This document shows positions 7,824-16,517 of a stretch of DNA of 64,000 bases, piece after piece. The number at the start of each line of letters is the position of its first letter. The first letter of the stretch is position 1. The DNA is from Mesobacillus foraminis (GTDB lineage: Bacteria; Bacillota; Bacilli; Bacillales; Cytobacillaceae), in NCBI RefSeq assembly GCF_004340465.1, contig NZ_SLVV01000006.1:248001-312000 (forward strand), read 5' to 3'. The position numbers and the translations under genes were made by a program. Under the pieces are notes generated by a model. The model ran no database searches. It was given only the letters and a program-made list of their open reading frames with translations, and was not told where the DNA came from.

Positions 7824-8312
7824 ATGGTTAAGTTTAGAAACGTAAAACCGGAAGATCTTCCGGAAATATTGGCTGTGGAAACTCAATGTTTTTCGAAAGC
7901 TGAAGCAGCGACGAAGGAAGCCCTTGACAAGCGCATTCATACAATTCCGGATAGTTTTTATGTGGCTGAAGAGAATGGGTTACTGATGGGATTTGTTAAT
8001 GGACCCGTTATCGGGGAGGCCTTCATTTCAGACGATTTATTTAAAGAGATAGACGCAAACCCTCCGACGGGCGGACATCAAAGCATCTTAGGCTTGGCCG
8101 TGTCACCGGATTTTCAAAAGCGCGGAATTGCTTCCGCCCTGCTGGCACATCTCGAGAAAGCGGCAAAGTTGAAGATGAGGGAAACGATTACCCTTACCTG
8201 CAAAGAAAACCTGATCAGCTTTTACGAAAAACAGGGCTATCTATCAGCTGGGATATCAAATTCTCTGCATGGCGGAGTTACCTGGTTTAATATGGTGAAA
8301 AAGCTGAAATAA
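7824..8312 (+). CDS. GNAT N-acetyltransferase
   Basis: A 162-residue acetyl-CoA-dependent acetyltransferase. The acetyl-CoA binding motif A is clear (LGLAVSPDFQKRGIASALLAHLE, about residues 90-112), as is the motif B segment NLISFYEKQGY. The layout, with an early R.VKPEDLPEI and long central loop, is like the arylalkylamine-type GNATs, so an amine substrate is possible but not shown. The ATG at 7824 has a good ribosome binding site (AGGGGGAGG). It is a single gene. Confidence 0.88.
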   Translation: MVKFRNVKPEDLPEILAVETQCFSKAEAATKEALDKRIHTIPDSFYVAEENGLLMGFVNGPVIGEAFISDDLFKEIDANPPTGGHQSILGLAVSPDFQKRGIASALLAHLEKAAKLKMRETITLTCKENLISFYEKQGYLSAGISNSLHGGVTWFNMVKKLK

Positions 8313-8493
8313 CTGTTTATCATGCTCTCTACAGGGCCAATTTTTTATTCTGCTGAATTTGTAGAATGTGAAAGTCCGGAATGAAAATTATGTCGATAAA
8401 AACTCGGCCGAAATCATACATATGCATCCACATTTGGAAGAAAATAGAATATACTAGAGTGGTATTTTCAAAAACGATCAAAAGGGGAGCCAA

Positions 8494-11400
8494 ATGAGAA
8501 AATCCAAACTGCTTTCTATTACTCTAGTATCCTTGCTCGGTTTTTCCAGCATCCTTCCTGCCACTGCAGGAGCAAACGGAGAGTCCGCTTCTGCGGAGAA
8601 GCTTCGAAAGAGCGAGATCAGGCCGAGTATCCAGACGAAAAAGAGCCTTGCACCAGATTTAGTCAGAAAAGTGAATCCGGCAGTTGAAAAGTTTAAGGAA
8701 AGGTCGGGCAAAGAAAACAGGCCCGAGGCGGTCCCAGGCGAACTCATCATCACATATGAAAAGGGGACATCAGCAAGTACAAAGTCTGGAGTCAGCAAAC
8801 AATTCTCCCTGAAAAAGGAAGAGGTGCTGGAATCTATCCATTCAGAAGTCGTTACCGTTCCAAAAGGAAAGAAAGTGGCTGAATATATCAAGGAACTTGA
8901 AAAGGATCCGGCAATTGAATCCGTCCAACCTAACTACAAATATTATGCCAGCGATGCCCCGAACTACTATAACCAGCTCTGGGGCTTGAATAATGATTTA
9001 ACTACGGAGCCGATTAAAGGAATAAAGGGTAATCCGGATATGGATATAGATATCAATGCACCCGAAGCTTGGACATCATATAAAAATCTGAAGGAAGTGG
9101 TTGTAGGCGTCATTGATACAGGGATAGATATTGAGCATCCTGATTTAAAGGGGTCAAAAAAAGAGGTATATGAAAAAATCTGGACAAACCCGGGGGAATC
9201 AGAGGCTAAAGCCAATGATGGAATCGACAATGACGGCAACGGCTTCATTGACGATGTTCACGGATGGGATTTCTACAATGGAGATAATACCGTATTTGAT
9301 CCAATTCAGGGTGATGACCATGGTACGCATGTTGCGGGGACCATCGCTGCAGTCCTGGAAGGCGGCAGCACAAACGAGAATAAGGGGGTTGCTGGAGCCG
9401 CGCCAAACGTGAAAATCATGCCAATCAAGTTTTTAGGTCCAGATGGCGGGACTACTGCGGGAGCTATTGCTGCTATTGAATATGCCAAGAAAATGGGCGT
9501 TAAAATTACGAATAACAGCTGGGGCGGTGGCGAATACGACCCTCTGCTGGAGCAGGCAATTGCCAATTCTGACAGCCTGTTCGTGGCTGCAGCAGGAAAT
9601 GAAGGGATGGACATCGATGAGGAGTATTCTTCCTACCCGGCAAGCTTCGAAAGCTCCAATATCCTGTCGGTAGCGGCGGTTGACAATCTAGGGCAGCTTG
9701 CACCTTTTTCAAATTATGGGAAACACTCCGTTGATATCGCTGCTCCGGGAGTCAATATTTTGAGCACAGTGCCTAAATTCCCTGTGGAAGAATGGGAAAA
9801 GGAACTGAAAGGAAATATCGGGGCAGCCGCCCAGGTCGATAACAAGACCTATGGTTTTAAGGCGGTCGTCGATGGTATTGGGTTTGATCGATTTACAGAT
9901 GAAACAGAGCAGCAAGAAGCTTTTACAAATGCCTTGAATTATATTCTGCCTCAGGATACTAGTAAACCTAGAATCTTGCTTGTCCAGGACGATGAACATG
10001 AACTAGATTCTCAATTCAAAGGAACGGAAATCGAAGGTTATTTTAAAAACCTTCTTCCTATGTATGAGAAACTATTGAAAAAATATGAAAATACTTATGA
10101 AACAGTCACAATTGATGCCAACGGATCCCTGGAAAACAAGCTTGGGAACAAAAAGCTGGCCGACTATGATGGTGTCATCTGGTTCACGGGCAATGGATTC
10201 GGAATACTTTCCGATGAGTGGACAGCCTTAACGGCCAAAGATGTTAAGCTTTTAGAGGAGTATGTAAAAGGAGGTGGAAATCTTCTTCTTTCTGGCCAGG
10301 ATGCGGTATCCTTCCTGGAAGGTACAGCATTTGTTAAGGACTTACTAAACCTGAATGTATTTTCCGACTTAGCCCCGCATTTAAATGTAGCAGGGACAGA
10401 CGGAAGCATTTACAGTAAAAAAGATTATAAGCTTAACCGATTTGACGGTCTATTTCCGGCCGCAGACCTGTTCAAGCCTAATGGAGAAAATGCAAAAATA
10501 TCTCTGAAACAGGTCTCAACTTATGACCAGGCCTATGATTACTATAATGGAACATCCATGGCCGCCCCGCATGCGACAGCAGCAGCCGCCTTGTTCGCAG
10601 GCTTGCATGATAGCCTGTCGCCTGTGTACTCGAAGCTGTATTTAAGCGATCAGGGCAAGAAGCTTGAAAGTTTGAAAGGCGCAATGGGGAGCGGGAAAAT
10701 GATTAAAGCTACCGGACTTTCAACCTTCAATGACAACAGTATTCCGGGAGCTCCAATGAAGAACTTGACTCAGACAGGAACCCTTGACTCATCAAACGAT
10801 AAGGATGATGTTTTTGCCATTTCCCTGAATGAAGGGGAAGGGGTCAGCCTTTCGCTGAGCGGGATTAATGGAACCGACTTTGATCTTTATGTCTATGACG
10901 AAGAGGCGGCAGATGTAAAAGGCTCCGTTGGCCTTGTTGCCAAATCCGAAAAGCCGGGGACCTCGGCAGAAAAAATCACCTTCACTGCCCCGAAGACCGG
11001 TTTCTATTTTATCAATGCCTATTCCTATAAAGGAAAGGGCAGCTATAAGCTTCAAGCTGGAAATTACCAAGGAAGCTATGAAAACGAAACCCGGCTAATT
11101 GGCTACAAAGGGGAATGGGATATCGATTCGAATGCCAAGCATTCAGGGAAAATGGCAAGTGTGCTGAATTCGGCTGGAGAAGCAACATTCAGCTTTGTCG
11201 GCTACAGCTTTGAGTGGCAAGGCTTCAAGAATGCCGCACAGGGAATTGCAGATGTTTATATCGACGGCGTTAAAGACAAGACTGTTTCGCTGTACTCACC
11301 GTCATTAAAAGCAAAACAGTCCATTTACAAAAAAGAGTTCTCTTCCTACGGAAAGCATACGGTAAGGATTGTCTGGACGGGCCGCAATGATTCAGAAAAT

Positions 11401-12459
11401 GGAGGCCGGAAAAGTGCCACCACCATCAATATCGACCGATTTGTTGTTAAAAGCAACCCGGCATCCGTCAAAGCAGCCTATCATTCTGTTAAAAAGAGTC
11501 CGGTTATTACCTGGTCAAGTGTTGATTGGGCCGATTCCTACAATGTATACCGAAAGGAAAAGAGCCAGTCGGAGTATACATTGCTGAAAAAAGCAGATAA
11601 AAAGACTCTGAGTTTTACTGACAGTAAAGCTGTTCCGGGGAAAACCTACAGCTATGGTGTTACAGTTGTGACAAATGGTTCAGAGGAAACTCCGCGCTCC
11701 ACCTCGGCTGCCTTCATATTCGATGATGACGTGAAGGGAAGCCAGGCCTGGGCAGGCGCCACAGCAAAAGGCAGCCTTGAAGCTGGCAAGGATCGAGACG
11801 CTCAGGATGTCTGGAAGAAGAAGCTGGAAAAAGGCAAGGTGTATGAAATCTTGTTAACCGGTCCGAAAAATACCAATTTCAACTTGAAGGTATATCAGCC
11901 TGGAACCAAAACGATTGCAGGTGCTAAGGCAGCTGCCTCTGCTTCAGCAAAAAGCTCCAGTGAGAAGATCATCTTCAAGCCAGCTAAAACCGGTACCTAT
12001 TACTTCGTTTCTTCAGCAAGCAAGGGGAACGGCGGCTACACAATGACCATGAATGTACAGGGAAAGAAAAAGGTTGAGAGCAACAGTTCTTCCGTCAAGC
12101 GGGCCGGAACGTGGGCGGCCAAAAAAGACAGCAAAGCCTCCGGGGGATCTGTCCTTCAATCCAAAAAAGCCAAAAGCAGCGTAACCTACAAATTTACCGG
12201 AACCGGCATTTCGGTGTACGCATCCAAGTATAAAGATATGGGATCTGCCGATATTTATCTGGACGGAAAAAAAGTGAAGACTGGTGATCTGTATTCTTCT
12301 AAAAGCCTGAATAAGCAGAAAGTCTATCATACACAATCTTTGTCAAATAAATCACACACTCTTAAAATTGTTGTGACCGGCAAAAAGAGAAAAGCATCAA
12401 ATGGCACCTACGTAAGAGTGGATGCCTTTGAATCAACTCATTTCAGTCCTGTTAAATAA
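8494..12459 (+). CDS. Large secreted S8 subtilisin-like protease
   Basis: A 1321-residue exported serine protease. It has a signal peptide (1 to about 27) and a propeptide (about 75-150). The catalytic triad is Asp208 (VIDTGID), His276 (DDHGTHVAGT) and Ser688 (NGTSMAAPHA). The gap from His to Ser is 412 residues against about 160 in subtilisin. The extra block (about 425-680) includes RILLVQDDEHE, DYDGVIWFTGN and EYVKGGGNLLLSGQDA, which resemble a class I glutamine-amidotransferase-like fold. After the protease come a PPC domain (about 755-855), a beta-rich module, a fibronectin-III-like domain, a second PPC and a second beta module. PPC domains are usually cut off after secretion. Start is the ATG after AAAAGGGGAG. 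It probably degrades environmental protein. Confidence 0.9.
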   Translation: MRKSKLLSITLVSLLGFSSILPATAGANGESASAEKLRKSEIRPSIQTKKSLAPDLVRKVNPAVEKFKERSGKENRPEAVPGELIITYEKGTSASTKSGVSKQFSLKKEEVLESIHSEVVTVPKGKKVAEYIKELEKDPAIESVQPNYKYYASDAPNYYNQLWGLNNDLTTEPIKGIKGNPDMDIDINAPEAWTSYKNLKEVVVGVIDTGIDIEHPDLKGSKKEVYEKIWTNPGESEAKANDGIDNDGNGFIDDVHGWDFYNGDNTVFDPIQGDDHGTHVAGTIAAVLEGGSTNENKGVAGAAPNVKIMPIKFLGPDGGTTAGAIAAIEYAKKMGVKITNNSWGGGEYDPLLEQAIANSDSLFVAAAGNEGMDIDEEYSSYPASFESSNILSVAAVDNLGQLAPFSNYGKHSVDIAAPGVNILSTVPKFPVEEWEKELKGNIGAAAQVDNKTYGFKAVVDGIGFDRFTDETEQQEAFTNALNYILPQDTSKPRILLVQDDEHELDSQFKGTEIEGYFKNLLPMYEKLLKKYENTYETVTIDANGSLENKLGNKKLADYDGVIWFTGNGFGILSDEWTALTAKDVKLLEEYVKGGGNLLLSGQDAVSFLEGTAFVKDLLNLNVFSDLAPHLNVAGTDGSIYSKKDYKLNRFDGLFPAADLFKPNGENAKISLKQVSTYDQAYDYYNGTSMAAPHATAAAALFAGLHDSLSPVYSKLYLSDQGKKLESLKGAMGSGKMIKATGLSTFNDNSIPGAPMKNLTQTGTLDSSNDKDDVFAISLNEGEGVSLSLSGINGTDFDLYVYDEEAADVKGSVGLVAKSEKPGTSAEKITFTAPKTGFYFINAYSYKGKGSYKLQAGNYQGSYENETRLIGYKGEWDIDSNAKHSGKMASVLNSAGEATFSFVGYSFEWQGFKNAAQGIADVYIDGVKDKTVSLYSPSLKAKQSIYKKEFSSYGKHTVRIVWTGRNDSENGGRKSATTINIDRFVVKSNPASVKAAYHSVKKSPVITWSSVDWADSYNVYRKEKSQSEYTLLKKADKKTLSFTDSKAVPGKTYSYGVTVVTNGSEETPRSTSAAFIFDDDVKGSQAWAGATAKGSLEAGKDRDAQDVWKKKLEKGKVYEILLTGPKNTNFNLKVYQPGTKTIAGAKAAASASAKSSSEKIIFKPAKTGTYYFVSSASKGNGGYTMTMNVQGKKKVESNSSSVKRAGTWAAKKDSKASGGSVLQSKKAKSSVTYKFTGTGISVYASKYKDMGSADIYLDGKKVKTGDLYSSKSLNKQKVYHTQSLSNKSHTLKIVVTGKKRKASNGTYVRVDAFESTHFSPVK

Positions 12460-12493
12460 GACAGCAATTGTTCCCCAAAGAGTTCATTGCCCT

Positions 12494-12544
12494 GACTGCA
12501 GACAATTCGGTGAAAATCGAAATTGTCTGCAGTCTTTTTTTTTG
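12494..12544 (+). terminator. Strong terminator after the subtilase gene
   Basis: GACTGCAGACAATT (from 12494) and AATTGTCTGCAGTC (to 12534) form a 14-bp perfect stem, followed by about ten T. It lies 35 bases after the stop codon. Confidence 0.92.
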
Positions 12545-12565
12545 TTGGCGTACACAAGGGGCAGC

Positions 12566-12640
12566 CGATTTCCGTTCCAGGAGCTTCGCTTTCCGCGTGG
12601 CTGGCCGCTGATCCCGCAGGAGGCTGCGCGCCTTCCACTT
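12566..12640. repeat. Dispersed Bacillaceae intergenic repeat, copy 2 (short, inverted)
   Basis: The reverse complement contains CTCCTGCGGGATCAGCGG, CGCGGAAAGCGAAG and CTGGAACGGAAATC, which match the ends of the element at 5481-5592 but lack its middle. It sits right behind the subtilase terminator. Reading frames of 77-83 codons in the area are artefacts. Confidence 0.6.
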
Positions 12641-12795
12641 TACAAAGTAAATGTATAATCCAGCCAATTTTAAATATAGTGACACCCACCGGTTGAAGTG
12701 TTAAAGGTACTTAACTGAGCCATTCGTTTTGATATAGGTAGGCTTTTATTTAAATGAAATTAGAGGAACTTCACTCATGATGCTTCTATAAATAA

Positions 12796-12824
12796 TTGAC
12801 AATATTCACAAAATATTTTATAGA
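12796..12824 (+). promoter_or_regulatory. Sigma-A promoter of the signalling operon
   Basis: TTGACA (12796-12801), 17 bases, TATAGA (12819-12824). The start point would fall near 12831, inside a dyad CATACT-N7-AGTATG (12829-12847) that may be an operator. The leader to the first kinase gene is about 115 bases. Confidence 0.65.
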
Positions 12825-12944
12825 CCCACATACTAGATTACAGTATGATAGAAGAAATATAAGTCAATCTGACAAAATTGTAAAATATTGTATTTCGTAT
12901 ATTCAAATATTTGCATATAGAAACATTCTTTAACAGGAGGCAAT

Positions 12945-15671
12945 ATGAAATTTAAAACAAAGCTGTATGCTAGCATTGGCTCCTTGTTGCTATTATTTTT
13001 TGTTATTGCTGTGATTCTGATGAATATGCTGGAGCAGACAACTGTAAATATGAATGCCGTTGTGAATGAGCTGAATGCCAGGATAAAAATTGCGTCAGAG
13101 CTCAAGTATGAGACTTCCGCAATAGGAACACAGTTAAGCTCAATCGTATACAGCAAAGGCGAAGAGGATCGTACAAAGTACTCCAACGACTGGGAAGAAA
13201 CCCAGATCAGCCTGCAGATTGCCATAGAATCACTTGAAAAAAAGGATGCACAGGAGAAAACCCAAGAACTGATTGCGAAGTATAAAGTCCTTTATCAATC
13301 TTATCTAAGCATGGGCCAGCAGGCGATGGCAATTGATAAACTGGATGGTGGCATGAATCTTCCTGCCACCTATTGGTCCGATTCCGAACTGGTTAGGCAA
13401 AGGATGATCCAAATTGCTGATCTCCTCTATGGACTTCAGGAACAAGAAATGAAAAATGAGCTTCTAAGGTCTAAAGATTCCTATAATTGGGCTGTAACCA
13501 TCATCTATATTTATCTTGGGATTGCTTTGTTCATCGGCATTGGTTTTACCATGTGGGTCATTAGAAGCCAGACCAATAACCTCAACAAGGTTACCGCTGT
13601 CATGAAAAGCGCCACGGCCAGCGGATTCCATTCCTTGCCGAGAATCAAAATTTCCTCCAAGGGAGAACTGGGCGAGATTGCTGTGGCATTCAATAAAATG
13701 GCACAGTCGCTGGAAGAGCAGAGCATGCTGGAGAAACAATTGGTGAACCAGGCAGAAGAACAAAGCTGGCTGAATACTCAAGTTGCAGAAATTGCTACTA
13801 TCTATCCAAAGGTTGAAAATGTTCAAATGCTGGCTGACCTTCTTATCACAAAGCTGGTTCCGATGGTTGGTGGAGCGAGCGGAGCTTTTTATATGAAGGA
13901 AGAGGAACACGGAAAGCATTATTTACAGAGGGTTTCCACCTATGCTTCCCACAATAATGAAAAGGATTTTGCACGGTTCCAGTTTGGAGAAGGCCTCGTA
14001 GGGCAATGCGCGAGCGAAAAGCGTCCCATTTTACTCGAGGATGTACCGGAAGATTACATAAAGATCGTTTCAGGAACCGGGAATGGTTCTCCTAGAAATA
14101 TCATCATTTTACCTGTGCTGTTTGAACAAGAAGTTCTCGCTGTAATGGAATTAGCATCCTTTCGGCTCTATACGCCTTTGCAGGTAAAGCTCCTTGAAAC
14201 AGTCAATCACCATATCGGCATTAAAATCAACAGTATTGCATCCCATATGAAGGCGGAAAGATTGCTCCGGGAATCACAGGCATTAACAGAAGAGCTGCAG
14301 ACAAAATCGGAGGAGCTTCAGCTTCAGCAAGAAGAGCTCAGGACGACGAATGAGAAGCTTGAGGAACAATACAAAGCTTCCGAACAAAAGAACCGTGAAA
14401 TTGAAAAGGTCCGGGGAGCACTTGAGGAGAAAGCTCAGCAGCTTGAGCAGAGTTCACAGTATAAATCCGAATTTCTTGCCAATATGTCGCACGAATTAAG
14501 GACGCCGCTTAATAGTTTGCTGATTTTAGCAGAAACTCTTTCTGAAAATGGAGCAGGCAACTTTACCGTCAAACAGCAGGAGTATATCCGTACAATCCAT
14601 TCATCGGGCCAAGATTTACTTTATTTAATTAATGATGTTTTAGACCTGGCGAAAGTGGAGTCCGGAAAAATGGATATCAACCATGGCGAGATGGATTTGG
14701 GCGATGTACTGGACTCGATCTATCGGCAATTTTCTCCTGTAGCAAGCCAAAAAGAGATTTCCTTCACTGTCGAAATGGATGGAAACTTGTCCGCCGTGGC
14801 CTTTTTAACCGATCAGCAGCGTTTACATCAAATCCTTAACAATCTGCTCTCCAATGCCTTTAAATTCACCGCCAGCGGCAGTGTTTCCCTAAGGGTGGAA
14901 AAGGTCTGGAAGGAAAAAGGGGAAGGAGCTCAAGGGAACCCTATGCTCGCTTTCTCAGTCACCGATACGGGGATTGGCATTCAGGACGACAAACAGGACA
15001 TGATCTTTGAAGCCTTTAAACAGGCGGATGGGACCACAAGCCGCAATTACGGAGGGACAGGGCTCGGGCTGTCCATCAGCAGGGAAATCGCCCAGCTGCT
15101 CGAAGGGTTTATTGAGGTCTCAAGCGAAGCAGGAAAAGGAAGCATCTTTACTTTATTCTTGCCGTACCGCCAAAAAATAGAGGAATTCACAGGACCTAAA
15201 GCGATTGCTGAGGTGTCTGTCAGTCTTGAAGAAACAGAGTCCGTCATTCTCGAAGAGGAACAAACCAGCCTCTATGATAATTGGATTCTGAAAAATAAGA
15301 AAATCCTGATAGTAGATGATGATATCCGAAATGTTTATGCCTTGACCATCGCCCTTGAGAAGTATGACATGAACATCATTGTCGCAGAAAATGGACGGGA
15401 AGGTCTGGAGGTCCTGAGGGAAAACCCGGATACCAATTTGATCTTGATGGATATTATGATGCCCGAGATGGATGGTTTAGAGGCGATGAGGCACATCCGA
15501 AGGATTCCGGAGTTTACAACATTGCCAATCATCGCCCTGACAGCAAAAGCTATGAAAAGCAGCCGTGAGGAATGCCTGGCCTCGGGAGCAACAGATTATA
15601 TAAGTAAGCCGGTTAAACTGGATCAGCTGTTTTCATTGCTGCAGGTATGGCTCTACAGGAAGGAGGGCTAG
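12945..15671 (+). CDS. Hybrid sensor histidine kinase / response regulator
   Basis: A 908-residue membrane kinase. Helix 1 (about 7-27), an extracytoplasmic helical bundle (about 28-178) and helix 2 (about 180-204) are followed by HAMP (about 205-260), a GAF domain (about 285-440) and a coiled coil (about 445-505). HisKA has phospho-acceptor His516 (MSHELRTPLN), and HATPase has DTGIGI and GTGLGL. A C-terminal receiver (about 785-905) has Asp836 in LMDIMMPEMDG. It is the first gene of an operon with CheR, a second kinase and a binding protein. The extracytoplasmic bundle is a likely docking site for that binding protein, but this is inference. Confidence 0.93.
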   Translation: MKFKTKLYASIGSLLLLFFVIAVILMNMLEQTTVNMNAVVNELNARIKIASELKYETSAIGTQLSSIVYSKGEEDRTKYSNDWEETQISLQIAIESLEKKDAQEKTQELIAKYKVLYQSYLSMGQQAMAIDKLDGGMNLPATYWSDSELVRQRMIQIADLLYGLQEQEMKNELLRSKDSYNWAVTIIYIYLGIALFIGIGFTMWVIRSQTNNLNKVTAVMKSATASGFHSLPRIKISSKGELGEIAVAFNKMAQSLEEQSMLEKQLVNQAEEQSWLNTQVAEIATIYPKVENVQMLADLLITKLVPMVGGASGAFYMKEEEHGKHYLQRVSTYASHNNEKDFARFQFGEGLVGQCASEKRPILLEDVPEDYIKIVSGTGNGSPRNIIILPVLFEQEVLAVMELASFRLYTPLQVKLLETVNHHIGIKINSIASHMKAERLLRESQALTEELQTKSEELQLQQEELRTTNEKLEEQYKASEQKNREIEKVRGALEEKAQQLEQSSQYKSEFLANMSHELRTPLNSLLILAETLSENGAGNFTVKQQEYIRTIHSSGQDLLYLINDVLDLAKVESGKMDINHGEMDLGDVLDSIYRQFSPVASQKEISFTVEMDGNLSAVAFLTDQQRLHQILNNLLSNAFKFTASGSVSLRVEKVWKEKGEGAQGNPMLAFSVTDTGIGIQDDKQDMIFEAFKQADGTTSRNYGGTGLGLSISREIAQLLEGFIEVSSEAGKGSIFTLFLPYRQKIEEFTGPKAIAEVSVSLEETESVILEEEQTSLYDNWILKNKKILIVDDDIRNVYALTIALEKYDMNIIVAENGREGLEVLRENPDTNLILMDIMMPEMDGLEAMRHIRRIPEFTTLPIIALTAKAMKSSREECLASGATDYISKPVKLDQLFSLLQVWLYRKEG

Positions 15672-15707
15672 AACATTAAAGCTCATCAGGTTCACAGTCC
15701 GGACGAG

Positions 15708-16517
15708 GTGGAAAGAATTGAAATCGATTTGCTTCTTGAGGCTGCTGCCCGTTTGTATGGCTATGATTTTAGAAACTATTCTTATACTTTCATTCAAAGG
15801 AGAGTCAGGCATTGTGTCTATAAAGAGAAGCTCGGGAGTATTTCCGCTCTCCAGGAAAAAATCCTGAGGGATACAGCAGTGATGGACAGTTTGCTTGCTG
15901 ACTTATCAATTAATGTCACAGAAATGTTCCGTGATCCAGGCTTTTTTAAATCCATTCGTACAAAGGTGGTTCCATTGGTGAAGGATTCACCAAAAATCCG
16001 AATCTGGCATGCTGGCTGTTCCTCCGGCGAGGAGGTTTATTCCATGTCGATTCTCCTGTACGAGGAAGGGGTTTTCGATAAAGCGGAAATTTTTGCTACG
16101 GATATAAATCCAGCAATGCTTGAAAAAGCGAAGCGGGGCTCCTTCCCGCTGGAAGAAATGCAGCACTATACAAAGAACTATCTTGAAGCTGGCGGAAAAA
16201 GGGCATTTTCTGAATACTACAAGGCCGTGAAGGATCAAGTTTTTTTTCATCCATTTCTGAGCGAAAAAGTTCAATTTTCTCAGCAGGATCTGGCAAAAGG
16301 CGAGAGCTTTAACAATTTTGACATCATCCTGTGCCGGAATGTCCTGATTTATTTTAATAGGAATCTTCAAAACGAAGTCCATAAGCTGCTATATAACAGC
16401 CTAAGCCATTCAGGCTTTCTAGGTCTGGGTAAAAGAGAGGGGATAAAATTTAATAGTTATGAAGACTGTTACGGAGAAATTGATGCCTCAGAGAGACTCT
16501 ATCGAAAAATTAAATAA
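15708..16517 (+). CDS. CheR-type protein-glutamate methyltransferase
   Basis: A 269-residue S-adenosylmethionine methyltransferase. The CheR N-terminal helical domain (YDFRNYSYTFIQRRV) is followed by the SAM site (IWHAGCSSGEEVYSM, about 100-114), ATDINPAML and the late CRNVLIYF. CheR normally methylates glutamates of chemoreceptors, but there is no receptor or CheB here; it lies between two kinases. The start is uncertain. GTG 15708 lacks a good ribosome binding site, while a strong one (GGAAGGAGGG, 15658-15667) overlaps the end of the kinase gene and is ideally spaced for an in-frame ATT at 15675. Confidence 0.88.
   Translation: MERIEIDLLLEAAARLYGYDFRNYSYTFIQRRVRHCVYKEKLGSISALQEKILRDTAVMDSLLADLSINVTEMFRDPGFFKSIRTKVVPLVKDSPKIRIWHAGCSSGEEVYSMSILLYEEGVFDKAEIFATDINPAMLEKAKRGSFPLEEMQHYTKNYLEAGGKRAFSEYYKAVKDQVFFHPFLSEKVQFSQQDLAKGESFNNFDIILCRNVLIYFNRNLQNEVHKLLYNSLSHSGFLGLGKREGIKFNSYEDCYGEIDASERLYRKIK

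Noticed and set aside
12829-12847. Dyad CATACT-N7-AGTATG at the signalling-operon start point, as a third copy of the 41-kb palindromes
   Set aside because: The half-sites match, but the spacing is seven instead of two bases, so it is unlikely to be the same operator.
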